A stretch of 64,000 nucleotides of DNA, from positions 1 to 64,000 of the forward strand of contig JAFUGS010000026.1 of the NCBI GenBank assembly GCA_017469265.1. The letters are read 5' to 3'. Numbering within the stretch: the stretch's first letter is position 1; each line of letters opens with the position of its first letter. The notes under the pieces were generated by a model. That model worked only from the letters and a program-made list of their open reading frames with translations. It had not been told where the DNA came from and did no database searches. Shown piece by piece: positions 26,309 to 34,455 of the stretch. Source of the stretch: Clostridia bacterium (GTDB taxonomy: Bacteria; Bacillota; Clostridia; Christensenellales; Aristaeellaceae). The position numbers and the translations under genes are program-made.

Positions 26309-27592
26309 ATGAATTGGTTTGAGAAGAAAGCCGAAAAGCTGAAGGCCCCCGAAACGGAGGCGCATCTGCGGGATCTGTACGGCCGGGACACGGAAACACA
26401 GCGGGCACAGCAGGACCGCTATCTGAAGCTGCTGCGGACCTATGAACAGCAATTTGGTCCGGCGGAGAAACTCTGCTTTTTCAGCGCGCCGGGGCGTACG
26501 GAGATTGGCGGGAATCATACGGATCACAATAACGGGCGGGTGCTGGCGGCCAGCGTGAATCTGGATGCCCTGTGCCTGGCGGCCCCAAGAGAGGATAGGA
26601 TGGTGCGCTTCCACAGCGAGGGATACGCGCCTGTAAGCCTGGATCTCTCGGAAACGGAGGTGAACCCGGCGGAGGAAGGAACCACCGCGGCCCTGATCCG
26701 GGGCGTGGCGGATGGCATGAAGCAGGCCGGGTACCGGATCGGCGGCTTCGACGCGGTCGTAACCTCCACCGTGGCGGGGGGCAGCGGGCTCAGCAGCTCC
26801 GCGGCTATCGAGGTAATGCTGACGGGCGTGTTCGACGGGCTGTTCAACGCCTTTGAGATGCCGTTTGCTGAGCGGGCGCAGATCAGCCGGCGGGCGGAAA
26901 ACCTGTATTTTGGCAAGCCCTCGGGACTGCTGGATCAGATGGCCAGCGCCGCGGGTGGTCTGGTTACCGTGGACTTCGCGGATGATCAGGCGCCGAAGGT
27001 GGAGGCGCTGCAGTATGATTTCGCGAAGAAGGGGTATGCGCTGGTGGTCGTGGCGACCGGCGGCAGCCACGCGGATCTGACGGATCATTACGCTGCCATT
27101 CCGAAGGAAATGAGGGAAGTGGCGGCGTTCTTCGGACAGCCAGTGCTGCGGGGGATCCAGGAGACGGATCTGCTGGACAATATCAGCGCGCTGCGGGAGC
27201 GGGTTTCGGACCGGGCCCTGCTGAGGGCGTTCCACTTTATCGCTGAAAATGACCGGGTGCCGGCTCAGGTGGCCGCGCTGAAAGAGGACCGGATCGGCGA
27301 TTTCCTGCGGCTGATCAATGAAAGCGGCCGTTCCTCCTATATGTATCTTCAGAACATCTACGCGACCAACGCGGATCAGAGCCTGAGCCTGGCGCAGCGT
27401 CTGGCGGAGAGCCTTTTGACCGGTATTGGTGCCTGGCGGATCCATGGCGGCGGCTTCGCGGGAACCACGCTGAACTTCGTTCCCCTGGAAAAGGTGGAAA
27501 ACTTTGTGGCCCTGATGGAATCCGCTTTTGGAAAAAACGCCTGCCATGTGCTGAACATCCGGCCCATCGGCGCGGATCGGATTCCACTGTGA
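26309..27592 (+). CDS. galK: Galactokinase
   Basis: GHMP-family kinase of 427 residues, phosphorylating galactose at C1 for the Leloir pathway. The N-terminal signature GRTEIGGNHTDHNNG (near residue 55) is a Clostridial variant of GRxNxIGEHxDY. The GHMP phosphate loop is GGSGLSSSAAIEVM (near 155), and the C-terminal motif is IHGGGFAGTTLNF. ATG 26309 has GGAGG at 26297-26301 at good spacing; ATG 26303 is too close to it. galT and galE are not in the window, so the substrate within the family (galactose or another sugar) is likely but not proven. Confidence 0.88.
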   Translation: MNWFEKKAEKLKAPETEAHLRDLYGRDTETQRAQQDRYLKLLRTYEQQFGPAEKLCFFSAPGRTEIGGNHTDHNNGRVLAASVNLDALCLAAPREDRMVRFHSEGYAPVSLDLSETEVNPAEEGTTAALIRGVADGMKQAGYRIGGFDAVVTSTVAGGSGLSSSAAIEVMLTGVFDGLFNAFEMPFAERAQISRRAENLYFGKPSGLLDQMASAAGGLVTVDFADDQAPKVEALQYDFAKKGYALVVVATGGSHADLTDHYAAIPKEMREVAAFFGQPVLRGIQETDLLDNISALRERVSDRALLRAFHFIAENDRVPAQVAALKEDRIGDFLRLINESGRSSYMYLQNIYATNADQSLSLAQRLAESLLTGIGAWRIHGGGFAGTTLNFVPLEKVENFVALMESAFGKNACHVLNIRPIGADRIPL

Positions 27593-27599
27593 TTCCGCC

Positions 27600-27628
27600 T
27601 TGACACGGGTGAAGCGCGGTGATATGAT
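27600..27628 (+). promoter_or_regulatory. Consensus promoter of riboswitch-ribU unit
   Basis: A perfect TTGACA at 27600-27605, a 17-base spacer, and TATGAT at 27623-27628. It is about 50 bases ahead of the FMN riboswitch and begins only 8 bases after the galK stop. Confidence 0.85.
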
Positions 27629-27680
27629 GCGGACGGCAGAGCGAAAGCTCTGACTAACGTACGGATGCGTCCGTTTGAAG

Positions 27681-27806
27681 CTTCTTCAGGGCAGGGTGAA
27701 AATCCCGACCGGCGGTACAGCCCGCGACCCCTTGAACCCCTTTGGCTTTCAAGGGCTGATTCGGTGAGATTCCGGAGCCGACAGTGACAGTCTGGATGAA
27801 AGAAGA
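27681..27806 (+). ncRNA. FMN riboswitch (RFN element)
   Basis: The conserved segments are in the right order: CTTCAGGGCAGGGTGAAAATC at the 5' side, CCCGACCGGCGGT, GGTGAGATTCCGGAGCCGACAGT, and the closing GGATGAAAGAAG. FMN binding normally turns off riboflavin synthesis or uptake genes, and the gene downstream is a RibU transporter. A GCCCCTGA/TCAGGGGC hairpin (27830-27837 with 27852-27859) follows and is the likely expression platform. It has only a weak T-run, so either termination or masking near the ribosome site is possible. Confidence 0.95.
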
Positions 27807-27885
27807 GCCACGATAAACCATGATGAGCGGCCCCTGATCAGCTTAGCGGCTTCAGGGGCGCGTCTGTTTATCGGAGGATGCAACC

Positions 27886-28482
27886 ATGACCCAAACCAAG
27901 AAACGCAGCCTGTTTTCCACTTCGAACCTGGCGAGAATGGCCATCCTGGCGGCCATCGCTTCCGTGCTCTTCCTGATCGAGATCCCACTGGGGATGCCAT
28001 TTTACAAGCTGGACCTGTCCAATATTCCGGTTCTGATCGGCGCCTTCAGCATGGGCCCGGCGGCGGGATCCATCATCCTGGGCCTCAAGAGCCTGATCGG
28101 CCTGACGCATTCCTCTTCCGCGGGAGTAGGGGAGCTGGCGGATTTTATCATGGGTCTGGCCATGATTCTGCCCGCAAGCCTGCTGTACCAGCGGAACAAG
28201 ACCCGGAAGACCGCGCTGATGGGCATGCTGACCGGCATGATCTGCGCGGTGGTGGTCAGCGTATTTGTCAATAAGTGGATCATGCTGCCTTTTTATATGG
28301 GCGCTTTCCACATGACCATGGAGGAGCTGGTGGCCGCTGCGCACTGGGGCGGCGTGGACAGCGAATGGAAGCTGCTGCTGCTGATTACGGCGCCATTCAA
28401 CCTGATTAAAGGTCTGGTGATCAGCGTTCTGACGGCGATCCTGTACAAGCGGGTGTCGCCCATCCTGCATGAGAAAGGATAA
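27886..28482 (+). CDS. ribU: Riboflavin ECF transporter S component
   Basis: Hydrophobic protein of 198 residues with five or six transmembrane helices, the substrate-binding S component of a group II ECF transporter. The family look is seen in LARMAILAAIASVLFLIEIP at the N-terminus and the GPAAGSIILGLKSLIGL segment near residue 66. The FMN riboswitch directly upstream identifies riboflavin as the likely substrate. The shared EcfA/A'/T energising module is not in the window. GGAGG at 27873-27877 precedes ATG 27886. Confidence 0.93.
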   Translation: MTQTKKRSLFSTSNLARMAILAAIASVLFLIEIPLGMPFYKLDLSNIPVLIGAFSMGPAAGSIILGLKSLIGLTHSSSAGVGELADFIMGLAMILPASLLYQRNKTRKTALMGMLTGMICAVVVSVFVNKWIMLPFYMGAFHMTMEELVAAAHWGGVDSEWKLLLLITAPFNLIKGLVISVLTAILYKRVSPILHEKG

Positions 28483-28488
28483 GCGAAA

Positions 28489-28938
28489 GTGCGATCCGCA
28501 AGCGTGGAAGAAACCAGAGCATTGGGCGAAAAGCTGGCGCGGGAGCTGCGGGCCGGGGATGTGATCCTGCTGGAGGGCCCTCTCGGCGCGGGAAAGAGCG
28601 AACTGGCCCGGGGTATCGCCAAGGGGCTGGGGGTGGTGGAAACCGTCACCAGCCCCAGCTTTACGATTCTGAATGTTTACGACAGCGGCCGCCTGCCCCT
28701 GTATCATTTTGACTGGTACCGGCTGGAAAGCGCGGAGGAACTGTACGAAATGGGCATGGAGGAATATTTGGGCGGGGATGGCGTAGCCCTGGTGGAATGG
28801 CCGGGACAGGCGGCGGAAGCCCTGCCGGGAGATTTCCTGATGATTGAGCTGCTGCCTGCAGGCGACCGGGAACGGGAGCTGCGGATAAGACGGCACGGAT
28901 CTTTTCGAGCTTTGGAATGGGACGGAGAGAAAGCATGA
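28489..28938 (+). CDS. tsaE: tRNA t6A biosynthesis ATPase TsaE
   Basis: P-loop ATPase of 149 residues of the TsaB-TsaD-TsaE complex that makes N6-threonylcarbamoyladenosine at tRNA position 37. Walker A is GPLGAGKSE. The family segments TSPSFTILNVY, YHFDWYRL and LVEWP are all present. It starts with GTG, 6 bases after ribU. Its stop overlaps the start of tsaB (ATGA), so the two are translationally coupled. Confidence 0.96.
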   Translation: MRSASVEETRALGEKLARELRAGDVILLEGPLGAGKSELARGIAKGLGVVETVTSPSFTILNVYDSGRLPLYHFDWYRLESAEELYEMGMEEYLGGDGVALVEWPGQAAEALPGDFLMIELLPAGDRERELRIRRHGSFRALEWDGEKA

Positions 28939-29636
28939 AACTGCTGGCAGTGGATACATCCGGACCGGTCTGCGGTGTGGCGGTCATGGATGGGGACAAG
29001 GTATTGAGTGAGATGATCTCACAGAACAGGTATACCCACAGCGCCAGCCTGATGCCCATGGTGGAGCAGAGCCTGCGGAGCGCGGGCGTTACCCTGGCGG
29101 AGATGGATGCCTTGGCGGTGGTAACCGGGCCGGGCAGCTTTACGGGCGTGCGAATCGGTGTGGCCACGGTTAAAGGTCTGGCCCATGGCAGCGGAAAGCC
29201 CTGCGTTCCGGTGGACGCCCTGGAGGCGCTGGCCCGGAGCGCCTGTCCAGGGTGGGGCGAAATCCCGGTTTGTCCCATGCAGGACGCGCGGGCCGGGCAG
29301 GTTTACGCCGCGGCCTTTCGGAAAGACGAGCGGCTGATGGACAACGCCCCGCTGAAACTGGAGGACTGCCTGGAACGTCTCCGGACGCTGGATGACGGCA
29401 ACTGGCTCTTTACGGGAGACGGCGCCGCGGTACACCGGGAAAGAATTCAGGAGATTTTGGGTGACAAGGCGGTTTTCGCGGAGGGAGATTTTGCCTGCCT
29501 GCGGCCTTCCGCCGTGGGATTGCTGGCGCAGGAAAAGGGGTCGCCAACGGACTATCTGACCCTGCGGGAAACCTACCTGCGCCCGCCGAACGCGGAGAAG
29601 AACAAAAAGCTGCTGGAGGCCATGCGCCATGGGTGA
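28935..29636 (+). CDS. tsaB: tRNA t6A biosynthesis protein TsaB
   Basis: Protein of 233 residues with the ASKHA fold, the scaffold partner of TsaD. Signature segments: LLAVDTSGPVCGVAV at the N-terminus, the TGPGSFTGVRIG motif near residue 70, and CPMQDARAGQVY near 115. ATG 28935 overlaps the tsaE stop and has GGAGAG upstream; the in-frame ATG at 28917 is unlikely. tsaD is elsewhere. Confidence 0.95.
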   Translation: MKLLAVDTSGPVCGVAVMDGDKVLSEMISQNRYTHSASLMPMVEQSLRSAGVTLAEMDALAVVTGPGSFTGVRIGVATVKGLAHGSGKPCVPVDALEALARSACPGWGEIPVCPMQDARAGQVYAAAFRKDERLMDNAPLKLEDCLERLRTLDDGNWLFTGDGAAVHRERIQEILGDKAVFAEGDFACLRPSAVGLLAQEKGSPTDYLTLRETYLRPPNAEKNKKLLEAMRHG

Positions 29637-30171
29637 GCGCGTTGTGATCCGCCGGATGGAGGAAAGAGACGTGGCCGAGGTGGCGGCCATTGAGCGGGCT
29701 ACTTTTCCCCGGCCGTGGAGTGAGGAAAGCTTCCGGCGGGAGGTTACGGTCAATGTGGCGGCGCGGTATCTGGTGGCGGAGGAAAACGGAACGCTACTTG
29801 GATACGCCGGCGCCTGGGTGGTGCTGGATGAATGCCATATCACCAACATAGCCGTTGCGGAAAACGCACGGGGCCGGGGAATCGGCAAGCTGCTTGTGGC
29901 CGCCCTGATGCAGTACTGCAGCAATCTGGGAGCGGCCTGGGCTGATCTGGAGGTGCGGGTCAGCAATATACGGGCGCAGCACATTTATGCCGGCGCGGGC
30001 TTCGTGTCCGTCGGGAAACGGAAACGTTACTACGAGGATAATGGCGAGGACGCGTACCTTATGGTCTGTGAACACATGCCCGCGGCGGATCCGGACTTTC
30101 AGGAGCAGCCCCATCCCGCCAGCGGTACCGATACGGAGGACGTCGGCGGCGGGCAGGAGGAAGAATTGTGA
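29629..30171 (+). CDS. rimI: Ribosomal-protein alanine N-acetyltransferase-like GNAT
   Basis: GNAT acetyltransferase of 180 residues of the RimI type that modifies N-terminal alanines. The acetyl-CoA loop is NARGRGIGKLL near residue 84, and AERxF-like NIRAQHIYAGAGF lies near 115. RimI next to TsaB is a recurring arrangement. It overlaps tsaB by 8 bases. A low-complexity C-terminal tail of ~25 residues (acidic and Gly-rich) goes beyond the fold and contains the ribosome site of the next gene. Confidence 0.9.
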   Translation: MGERVVIRRMEERDVAEVAAIERATFPRPWSEESFRREVTVNVAARYLVAEENGTLLGYAGAWVVLDECHITNIAVAENARGRGIGKLLVAALMQYCSNLGAAWADLEVRVSNIRAQHIYAGAGFVSVGKRKRYYEDNGEDAYLMVCEHMPAADPDFQEQPHPASGTDTEDVGGGQEEEL

Positions 30172-31574
30172 GCAAAGCAAGGAAAACCATGGCGGCGATG
30201 CTGGCGCTGCTGCTCTGCGCCGGCACCGCGCTGGGGGAAGGGACGCAGGCGACAGCGCAGGCGGACACGCCGCTGCAGCAGGCCCTCGAGTCCGAAACAG
30301 CCGCGCAGACGGATCCGCTGTCTGAACCGACGGAGGACAAGACGGAGATGCGGATCGGTGAGGAGACGTCCCCCGAGACCTCCGCGGAAGCAAAGCAGGA
30401 CGAAAACGCCGCGGCGAACACCGGAAACGCCACCGAAGCGCCGGATATCACCGCCGCCTGTGAGATTAAGCTGTGCTCCACGCCGTGGAATACGACCATG
30501 ATCACGGATCAGCAGTACACAACCTACTGGGACAGCTACAAGATCCGGAATCCCTGGGTCGTCATCCATTCCGAGACGCCGATGTACGGCCTGTACCTGT
30601 GCTTCCGGCGAATGCCGGAATCCTTCGAACTGCAGATTCCCGGAATGGAAGAGGGCGAATGGATCCCCCTGCGCCAGGGGGACACCCGCTTTCAGCATAC
30701 CTTCTATCCCCTGGAGGGGCTGCATGACCTGCGGATCCAGTCCACTCAGACCGGTACCCACAAGATGGGGTTCAACGAGATCTTTGTATTTGGCCAGGGC
30801 GAAATCCCGGACTGGGTGCAGCGATGGGAGCCGACGGAAGAGAAGGCGGACATCCTCTTCTTCTCCGCTCACCCGGATGATGAACTGCTGTTTTATGGCG
30901 GCGCGATTGCCACCTATGCCGCGGAGAAGCGGAAACGGGTGGTGGTGGCCTACCTGTCCTACAGCAACACAACGCGGAGGTCTGAGGCGCTGAACGGACT
31001 GTGGACGCTGGGGGTCCGGCACTATCCGGAATTCGGCGGCTTCGCGGACGGGTGGAGCAACAAGCTTTCCGCGGCTTATGACAAGGCTGGGAAAAAGAAA
31101 GTGCTCACCTGGGTGACGGAAATGTACCGGAAGCATCAGCCGGAGGTGGTGGTGACCCATGACCTGAACGGGGAATACGGCCATGGCCAGCACAAGATGA
31201 TGGCGGACGCGGCCATCCGCTGCTACGAACTGGCGGCGGATCCGGCCGAGGATCCTGCGTCCGCCTCGGCCTATGGGACCTGGCAGGTGCGAAAGCTGTA
31301 TGTGCACCTGTGGGGGGACGAAAGCAGCCAGACCCGGTTTGACTGGCATGTGCCCCTTGAAAGCATGGGCGGCAAAACCGGGCTGGAACTGGCGGAGGAA
31401 GCGTACGCCCTGCATGTGACCCAGGCCAGCGCGAAGGTAAAAATCGGCGGGAAATGGCACCTGCTCAGCGTTGAGGAAACGGGCACCGCCTTCTCGAATA
31501 CCACCTTTGGCCTCTATGCCTCCCAGGTGGGGCCGGATGAGAGCCATACGGATTTTCTGGAACATATAGAATGA
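30168..31574 (+). CDS. Secreted PIG-L family deacetylase with N-terminal beta domain
   Basis: Protein of 468 residues. The signal peptide (~1-23) is followed by a Glu/Thr/Ala-rich linker to ~residue 95, a ~120-residue beta-type domain resembling discoidin modules, then a PIG-L (LmbE-like) domain. The metal/catalytic motif is intact: AHPDDELLFYGG with His235, Asp237 and Asp238, and the distal HxxH is His339/His342 (GEYGHGQHK). Known members are zinc-dependent GlcNAc or bacillithiol/mycothiol-type deacetylases; the extracellular substrate here is unknown. GTG 30168 overlaps the rimI stop, with GGAGG at 30156-30160. It is a tandem paralogue of the next protein. Confidence 0.82.
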   Translation: MSKARKTMAAMLALLLCAGTALGEGTQATAQADTPLQQALESETAAQTDPLSEPTEDKTEMRIGEETSPETSAEAKQDENAAANTGNATEAPDITAACEIKLCSTPWNTTMITDQQYTTYWDSYKIRNPWVVIHSETPMYGLYLCFRRMPESFELQIPGMEEGEWIPLRQGDTRFQHTFYPLEGLHDLRIQSTQTGTHKMGFNEIFVFGQGEIPDWVQRWEPTEEKADILFFSAHPDDELLFYGGAIATYAAEKRKRVVVAYLSYSNTTRRSEALNGLWTLGVRHYPEFGGFADGWSNKLSAAYDKAGKKKVLTWVTEMYRKHQPEVVVTHDLNGEYGHGQHKMMADAAIRCYELAADPAEDPASASAYGTWQVRKLYVHLWGDESSQTRFDWHVPLESMGGKTGLELAEEAYALHVTQASAKVKIGGKWHLLSVEETGTAFSNTTFGLYASQVGPDESHTDFLEHIE

Positions 31575-31588
31575 TCGGAGCGAAACGC

Positions 31589-33682
31589 ATGAAAAAAGGG
31601 TCCCTGCTGCTGATCGTGACCATCCTGCTGCTGGCTCTTGGCGCCGCGGCCATGGCGGAGGAAGCGCTGGAGATTACCTCGGGATGCCAGATGGAGCTGA
31701 CCGGGGTGAAAAATCCCAAAAACCTGACGGACAGGAAGTTCACTACCAACGCGGAGAGCAAGTCCGTCAAGCATCCGATGCTGACCATTGAAGGGAAAAG
31801 CGAGATCTACGGGCTGTATCTGTGTTTTCAGAAGAAGCCGGATCAGTATGAAATCCAGGTCAGCCGGGGTGGCGAATGGGAAACCTGGTGCGAAGGCAGC
31901 GAATACATCCACGCGTTTTACACGCTGGACGGGGTAAAAGCCGTGCGGGTCTATGCCCAGGGAGACACAAAGCAGACCATGGGCTTCAATGAAGTCTATG
32001 TCTTTGGCGAGGGCCGTGTGCCCGGATGGGTGCAGCGCTGGGAACCGACACCGGAAAAGAGCGATCTGCTTTTTGTCGTGGCGCATCCGGAGGAGGAACT
32101 GCTGTACTACGGCGGCGCGATTCCTTACTACGCGGTGGAGCAGGAGCGCTCGGTGGCGGTGGCCCTGATGAGCTATGCCAATACGACCCGGCGCAGCGAG
32201 TTTCTCAATGGCCTCTGGTCCATGGGCTACCGGCAGTATCCGGTGATCGGCAGCTTCAAAACCGCCAAGGCGAAGGGCCTGAAAGCGGCTTATAAAACCA
32301 TTGACAGCCAGAACGGGGAGAAGACGCTTCTGGCCTGGCTGACGGGGATCATGGACCGGACCCGGCCGGAGGTGGTTGTGGGGCCGGATGCCCAGGGCGA
32401 GGGGAACAACGGCCAGCGCCTGATGCTGGCGGATGCCTGCCGGAAGGCTTTCCAGCAGCCCGGCGCCTGGCAGCCGCAGAAGCTGTATCTGCACCTGTAC
32501 GGCGGCAGCGACGACCAGACGGTATTTGACTGGAACGCCCCGATGGAAAAGCTGGGCGGACGGACGGGCATGGGACTGGCCTATTACGCGTATCTTTTCC
32601 ATAAAACACAGGACGATCAGGAAAAGAGCGTCTATCAGGAGGGAATCACCTACGCCAACAATACCTTCGGCCTGGCGGAAAGCCTGACAGGACCGGATCT
32701 GCTGCATACGGACCTGCTGGAGAACATTCCCCTGGAGGACCGGACGGCGCATCCCGCGCAGGCTGAGGAAAGCTGGACCCTGGCGGATGTGCCGGGGCTC
32801 CCCGCCCTGAACGCGGACGGATATCTGGACAGCGGGGAATTCATCTGGACGGATGACGCCCGGGGGCATTATGTGTACATCAGCTCCACCCTGCGGGTGG
32901 TGATTCAGCGGAAGTTTGACGGCAGTCTGCCTCTGACCTGGTTCGAGACGGATATCCGCTGCGATGTCGCGGCCGGGGAAAAAATGGTCAACGTGGAGTA
33001 TACGCCGGAAAAGGCCGTGGGCAAGAAGAGCCGGGTGGACGCGGCCAAAAACGCCCTGGAGAATCATCTGGTCTTTGCCTGCAACAGCGATTATTATACG
33101 TACCGGGTCGGCAGCAAGAACGGACATCCCGTGGGCATTGAGATTCGGGACCGGCAGGTTTACTTTGACGCGGGCTATTCCGAGCTGGTGAACAATTTCT
33201 TCCCGAATCTGGATACGCTGGCCTTCTATGAGGACGGGCGGGTGGACGTTCACGCCTCCATGGAAAGGAAAGCGCAGGACTATCTGGACGCGGACGCCTA
33301 CATGGTTTTCAGCTTCGGGCCTTACCTGATCCGGGACGGACAGCTCAGCGCCTGGGTGCAGGATCCGGGCAAGAGCCGGGCCAAGAATCCCCGGCATGCC
33401 TTTGGCATGATTGAGCCGGGGCACTATGTGGACATCATGTGCGAGGGAAGACTTGGCAGCCGCAGCGAGGGCGTGACCATGCCGCAGCTGGCGTTCCTGT
33501 GCCAGGCGGCAGGCTGTGTGGAAGCCTGTGACCTGGACGGAGGCCAGACCGCCGTGGTGGTTTTCATGGGAAAACAGCTGAACCAGATTGGCAAGTATGA
33601 CGGGAAAACCAACGCGCGGGAAACCTGCGAAGTGCTCGGCGTCGGCTTCAGCGATCAGGTTGGCACGTTCGAGATCGAGTGA
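31589..33682 (+). CDS. Secreted pseudo-PIG-L protein fused to phosphodiester glycosidase domain
   Basis: Protein of 697 residues. A signal peptide (AMA|EE) is followed by a beta domain and PIG-L domain clearly homologous to the preceding protein (shared YGLYLCF, MGFNE-VFG and WVQRWEPT). The catalytic residues are lost: AHPDDE became AHPEEE (His166 kept), and the distal HxxH became NxxR (GEGNNGQRL). After a linker at ~400 comes a second half like the 6342-7325 protein: LNADGYLDSGEF, FGPYLIRDGQL, DLDGGQTAVVVFMG. So it is a probable non-catalytic PIG-L fold joined to a NAGPA-type domain. ATG 31589 has GGAG at 31575-31578; the overlapping ATG 31571 is also possible. Confidence 0.8.
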   Translation: MKKGSLLLIVTILLLALGAAAMAEEALEITSGCQMELTGVKNPKNLTDRKFTTNAESKSVKHPMLTIEGKSEIYGLYLCFQKKPDQYEIQVSRGGEWETWCEGSEYIHAFYTLDGVKAVRVYAQGDTKQTMGFNEVYVFGEGRVPGWVQRWEPTPEKSDLLFVVAHPEEELLYYGGAIPYYAVEQERSVAVALMSYANTTRRSEFLNGLWSMGYRQYPVIGSFKTAKAKGLKAAYKTIDSQNGEKTLLAWLTGIMDRTRPEVVVGPDAQGEGNNGQRLMLADACRKAFQQPGAWQPQKLYLHLYGGSDDQTVFDWNAPMEKLGGRTGMGLAYYAYLFHKTQDDQEKSVYQEGITYANNTFGLAESLTGPDLLHTDLLENIPLEDRTAHPAQAEESWTLADVPGLPALNADGYLDSGEFIWTDDARGHYVYISSTLRVVIQRKFDGSLPLTWFETDIRCDVAAGEKMVNVEYTPEKAVGKKSRVDAAKNALENHLVFACNSDYYTYRVGSKNGHPVGIEIRDRQVYFDAGYSELVNNFFPNLDTLAFYEDGRVDVHASMERKAQDYLDADAYMVFSFGPYLIRDGQLSAWVQDPGKSRAKNPRHAFGMIEPGHYVDIMCEGRLGSRSEGVTMPQLAFLCQAAGCVEACDLDGGQTAVVVFMGKQLNQIGKYDGKTNARETCEVLGVGFSDQVGTFEIE

Positions 33683-33690
33683 AAAAATCC

Positions 33691-33725
33691 TTGACAGGGT
33701 CGGGGATTCGTGATAATGTATCACG
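33691..33725 (+). promoter_or_regulatory. rplU promoter with overlapping perfect dyad
   Basis: A perfect TTGACA (33691-33696) is followed by GATAAT (33712-33717; spacer 15) or TAATGT (spacer 17). The -10 lies inside the exact inverted repeat CGTGATA-ATG-TATCACG (33709-33725), which could be an operator or form the first hairpin of the transcript. Confidence 0.55.
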
Positions 33726-33800
33726 GTGAGCCGCTCGGGAGGGGTCTGTTTAATGCGCTCCGGCGCAACCTCAGTTTCCCGGCGAGTATTTATCAGGAGG
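33726..33800 (+). ncRNA. Candidate L21 leader (ribosomal protein autoregulation)
   Basis: The untranslated leader of rplU can fold into a compact structure: CTC and CGGG at 33734-33739 with CCCGG-CGAG at 33778-33786, GAGG (33739-33742) with CCTC (33769-33772), and a GCGC-TCCG-GCGC hairpin (33755-33766). Position and shape resemble the L21 leader family of Firmicutes. No covariation test could be made. Confidence 0.45.
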
Positions 33801-33809
33801 TGCTGAAGC

Positions 33810-34118
33810 ATGTATGCGATTATCGCGGCAGGCGGTCGGCAGTATCGGGTTTCCCAGGGTGATGTGATCTATATCGACAAGGTGAATCAGGAAGCGGATT
33901 CCGCGATCTCCTTCGACGTGCTGATGATCGGCGGCGAAGGCGAGGTCAAGGTTGGCAGCCCCGTTCTGGACGGCGCCAAGGTCGAAGGCAAGGTGCTGGC
34001 CCAGGTGAAGGGTGAAAAGATCCGGGTTTACAAGTACAAGAGCAAGAAGAACTATCATCGGACGCAGGGCCATCGTCAGCCCTACACCAAGGTGGAAATC
34101 ACCGCGATCAACGCGTAA
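33810..34118 (+). CDS. rplU: 50S ribosomal protein L21
   Basis: Protein of 102 residues, the standard length and sequence: MYAIIAAGGRQYRVSQGD at the N-terminus and KSKKNYHRTQGHRQPYT near the C-terminus. AGGAGGTG at 33797-33804 precedes the start. Its last base overlaps the first base of prp. Confidence 0.98.
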   Translation: MYAIIAAGGRQYRVSQGDVIYIDKVNQEADSAISFDVLMIGGEGEVKVGSPVLDGAKVEGKVLAQVKGEKIRVYKYKSKKNYHRTQGHRQPYTKVEITAINA

Positions 34119-34453
34119 TGATCTCCGCCATCCTGTATCGGAAGAACGGGTCTTTCACAGGATATCACGCTTCAGGCCACAGCGGGTACGCGGAGGCCGG
34201 GCAGGATATCGTCTGTGCCGGCGTGTCGGTTCTCGGATGCACCTGTGTGAACGCGATGGAGAGCCTGCTGGGGGTGCTGGTTACGGTCCGGGCCAATGAG
34301 GACGGGCTGCTGGCCTTCGACCTTCCGGCGATGGAGCCGGATCAGTCCGCCGGCGCGCAGCTGCTGATGGGCGCGCTGGGGCAGGGACTTTCTGATTTAC
34401 AGGAAGCATATCCCGGATACTTGAAATTCGAAATCAAAGAACGGAGGAAATGA
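34118..34453 (+). CDS. prp: Ribosomal-processing cysteine protease Prp
   Basis: Protein of 111 residues (YsxB family) that cleaves the N-terminal extension of L27. The catalytic His is in [11 protein letters not shown] (near residue 22) and the Cys in DIVCAGVS (near 34). The neighbouring rpmA product carries exactly the extension Prp cuts, which corroborates the call. It lies between rplU and rpmA, as in other Firmicutes, and overlaps rpmA's upstream region. Confidence 0.96.
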   Translation: MISAILYRKNGSFTGYHASGHSGYAEAGQDIVCAGVSVLGCTCVNAMESLLGVLVTVRANEDGLLAFDLPAMEPDQSAGAQLLMGALGQGLSDLQEAYPGYLKFEIKERRK

Positions 34454-34455
34454 CC

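Noticed and set aside
27830..27865. A standard intrinsic terminator after the FMN riboswitch
   Set aside because: The GC hairpin is present, but the following GCGTCTGTTT is a poor T-run; it is better described as a possible expression platform.
27749..28000. Antisense open frame over the FMN riboswitch
   Set aside because: It is explained by riboswitch structure and the ribU coding sequence on the + strand; no ribosome site is present.
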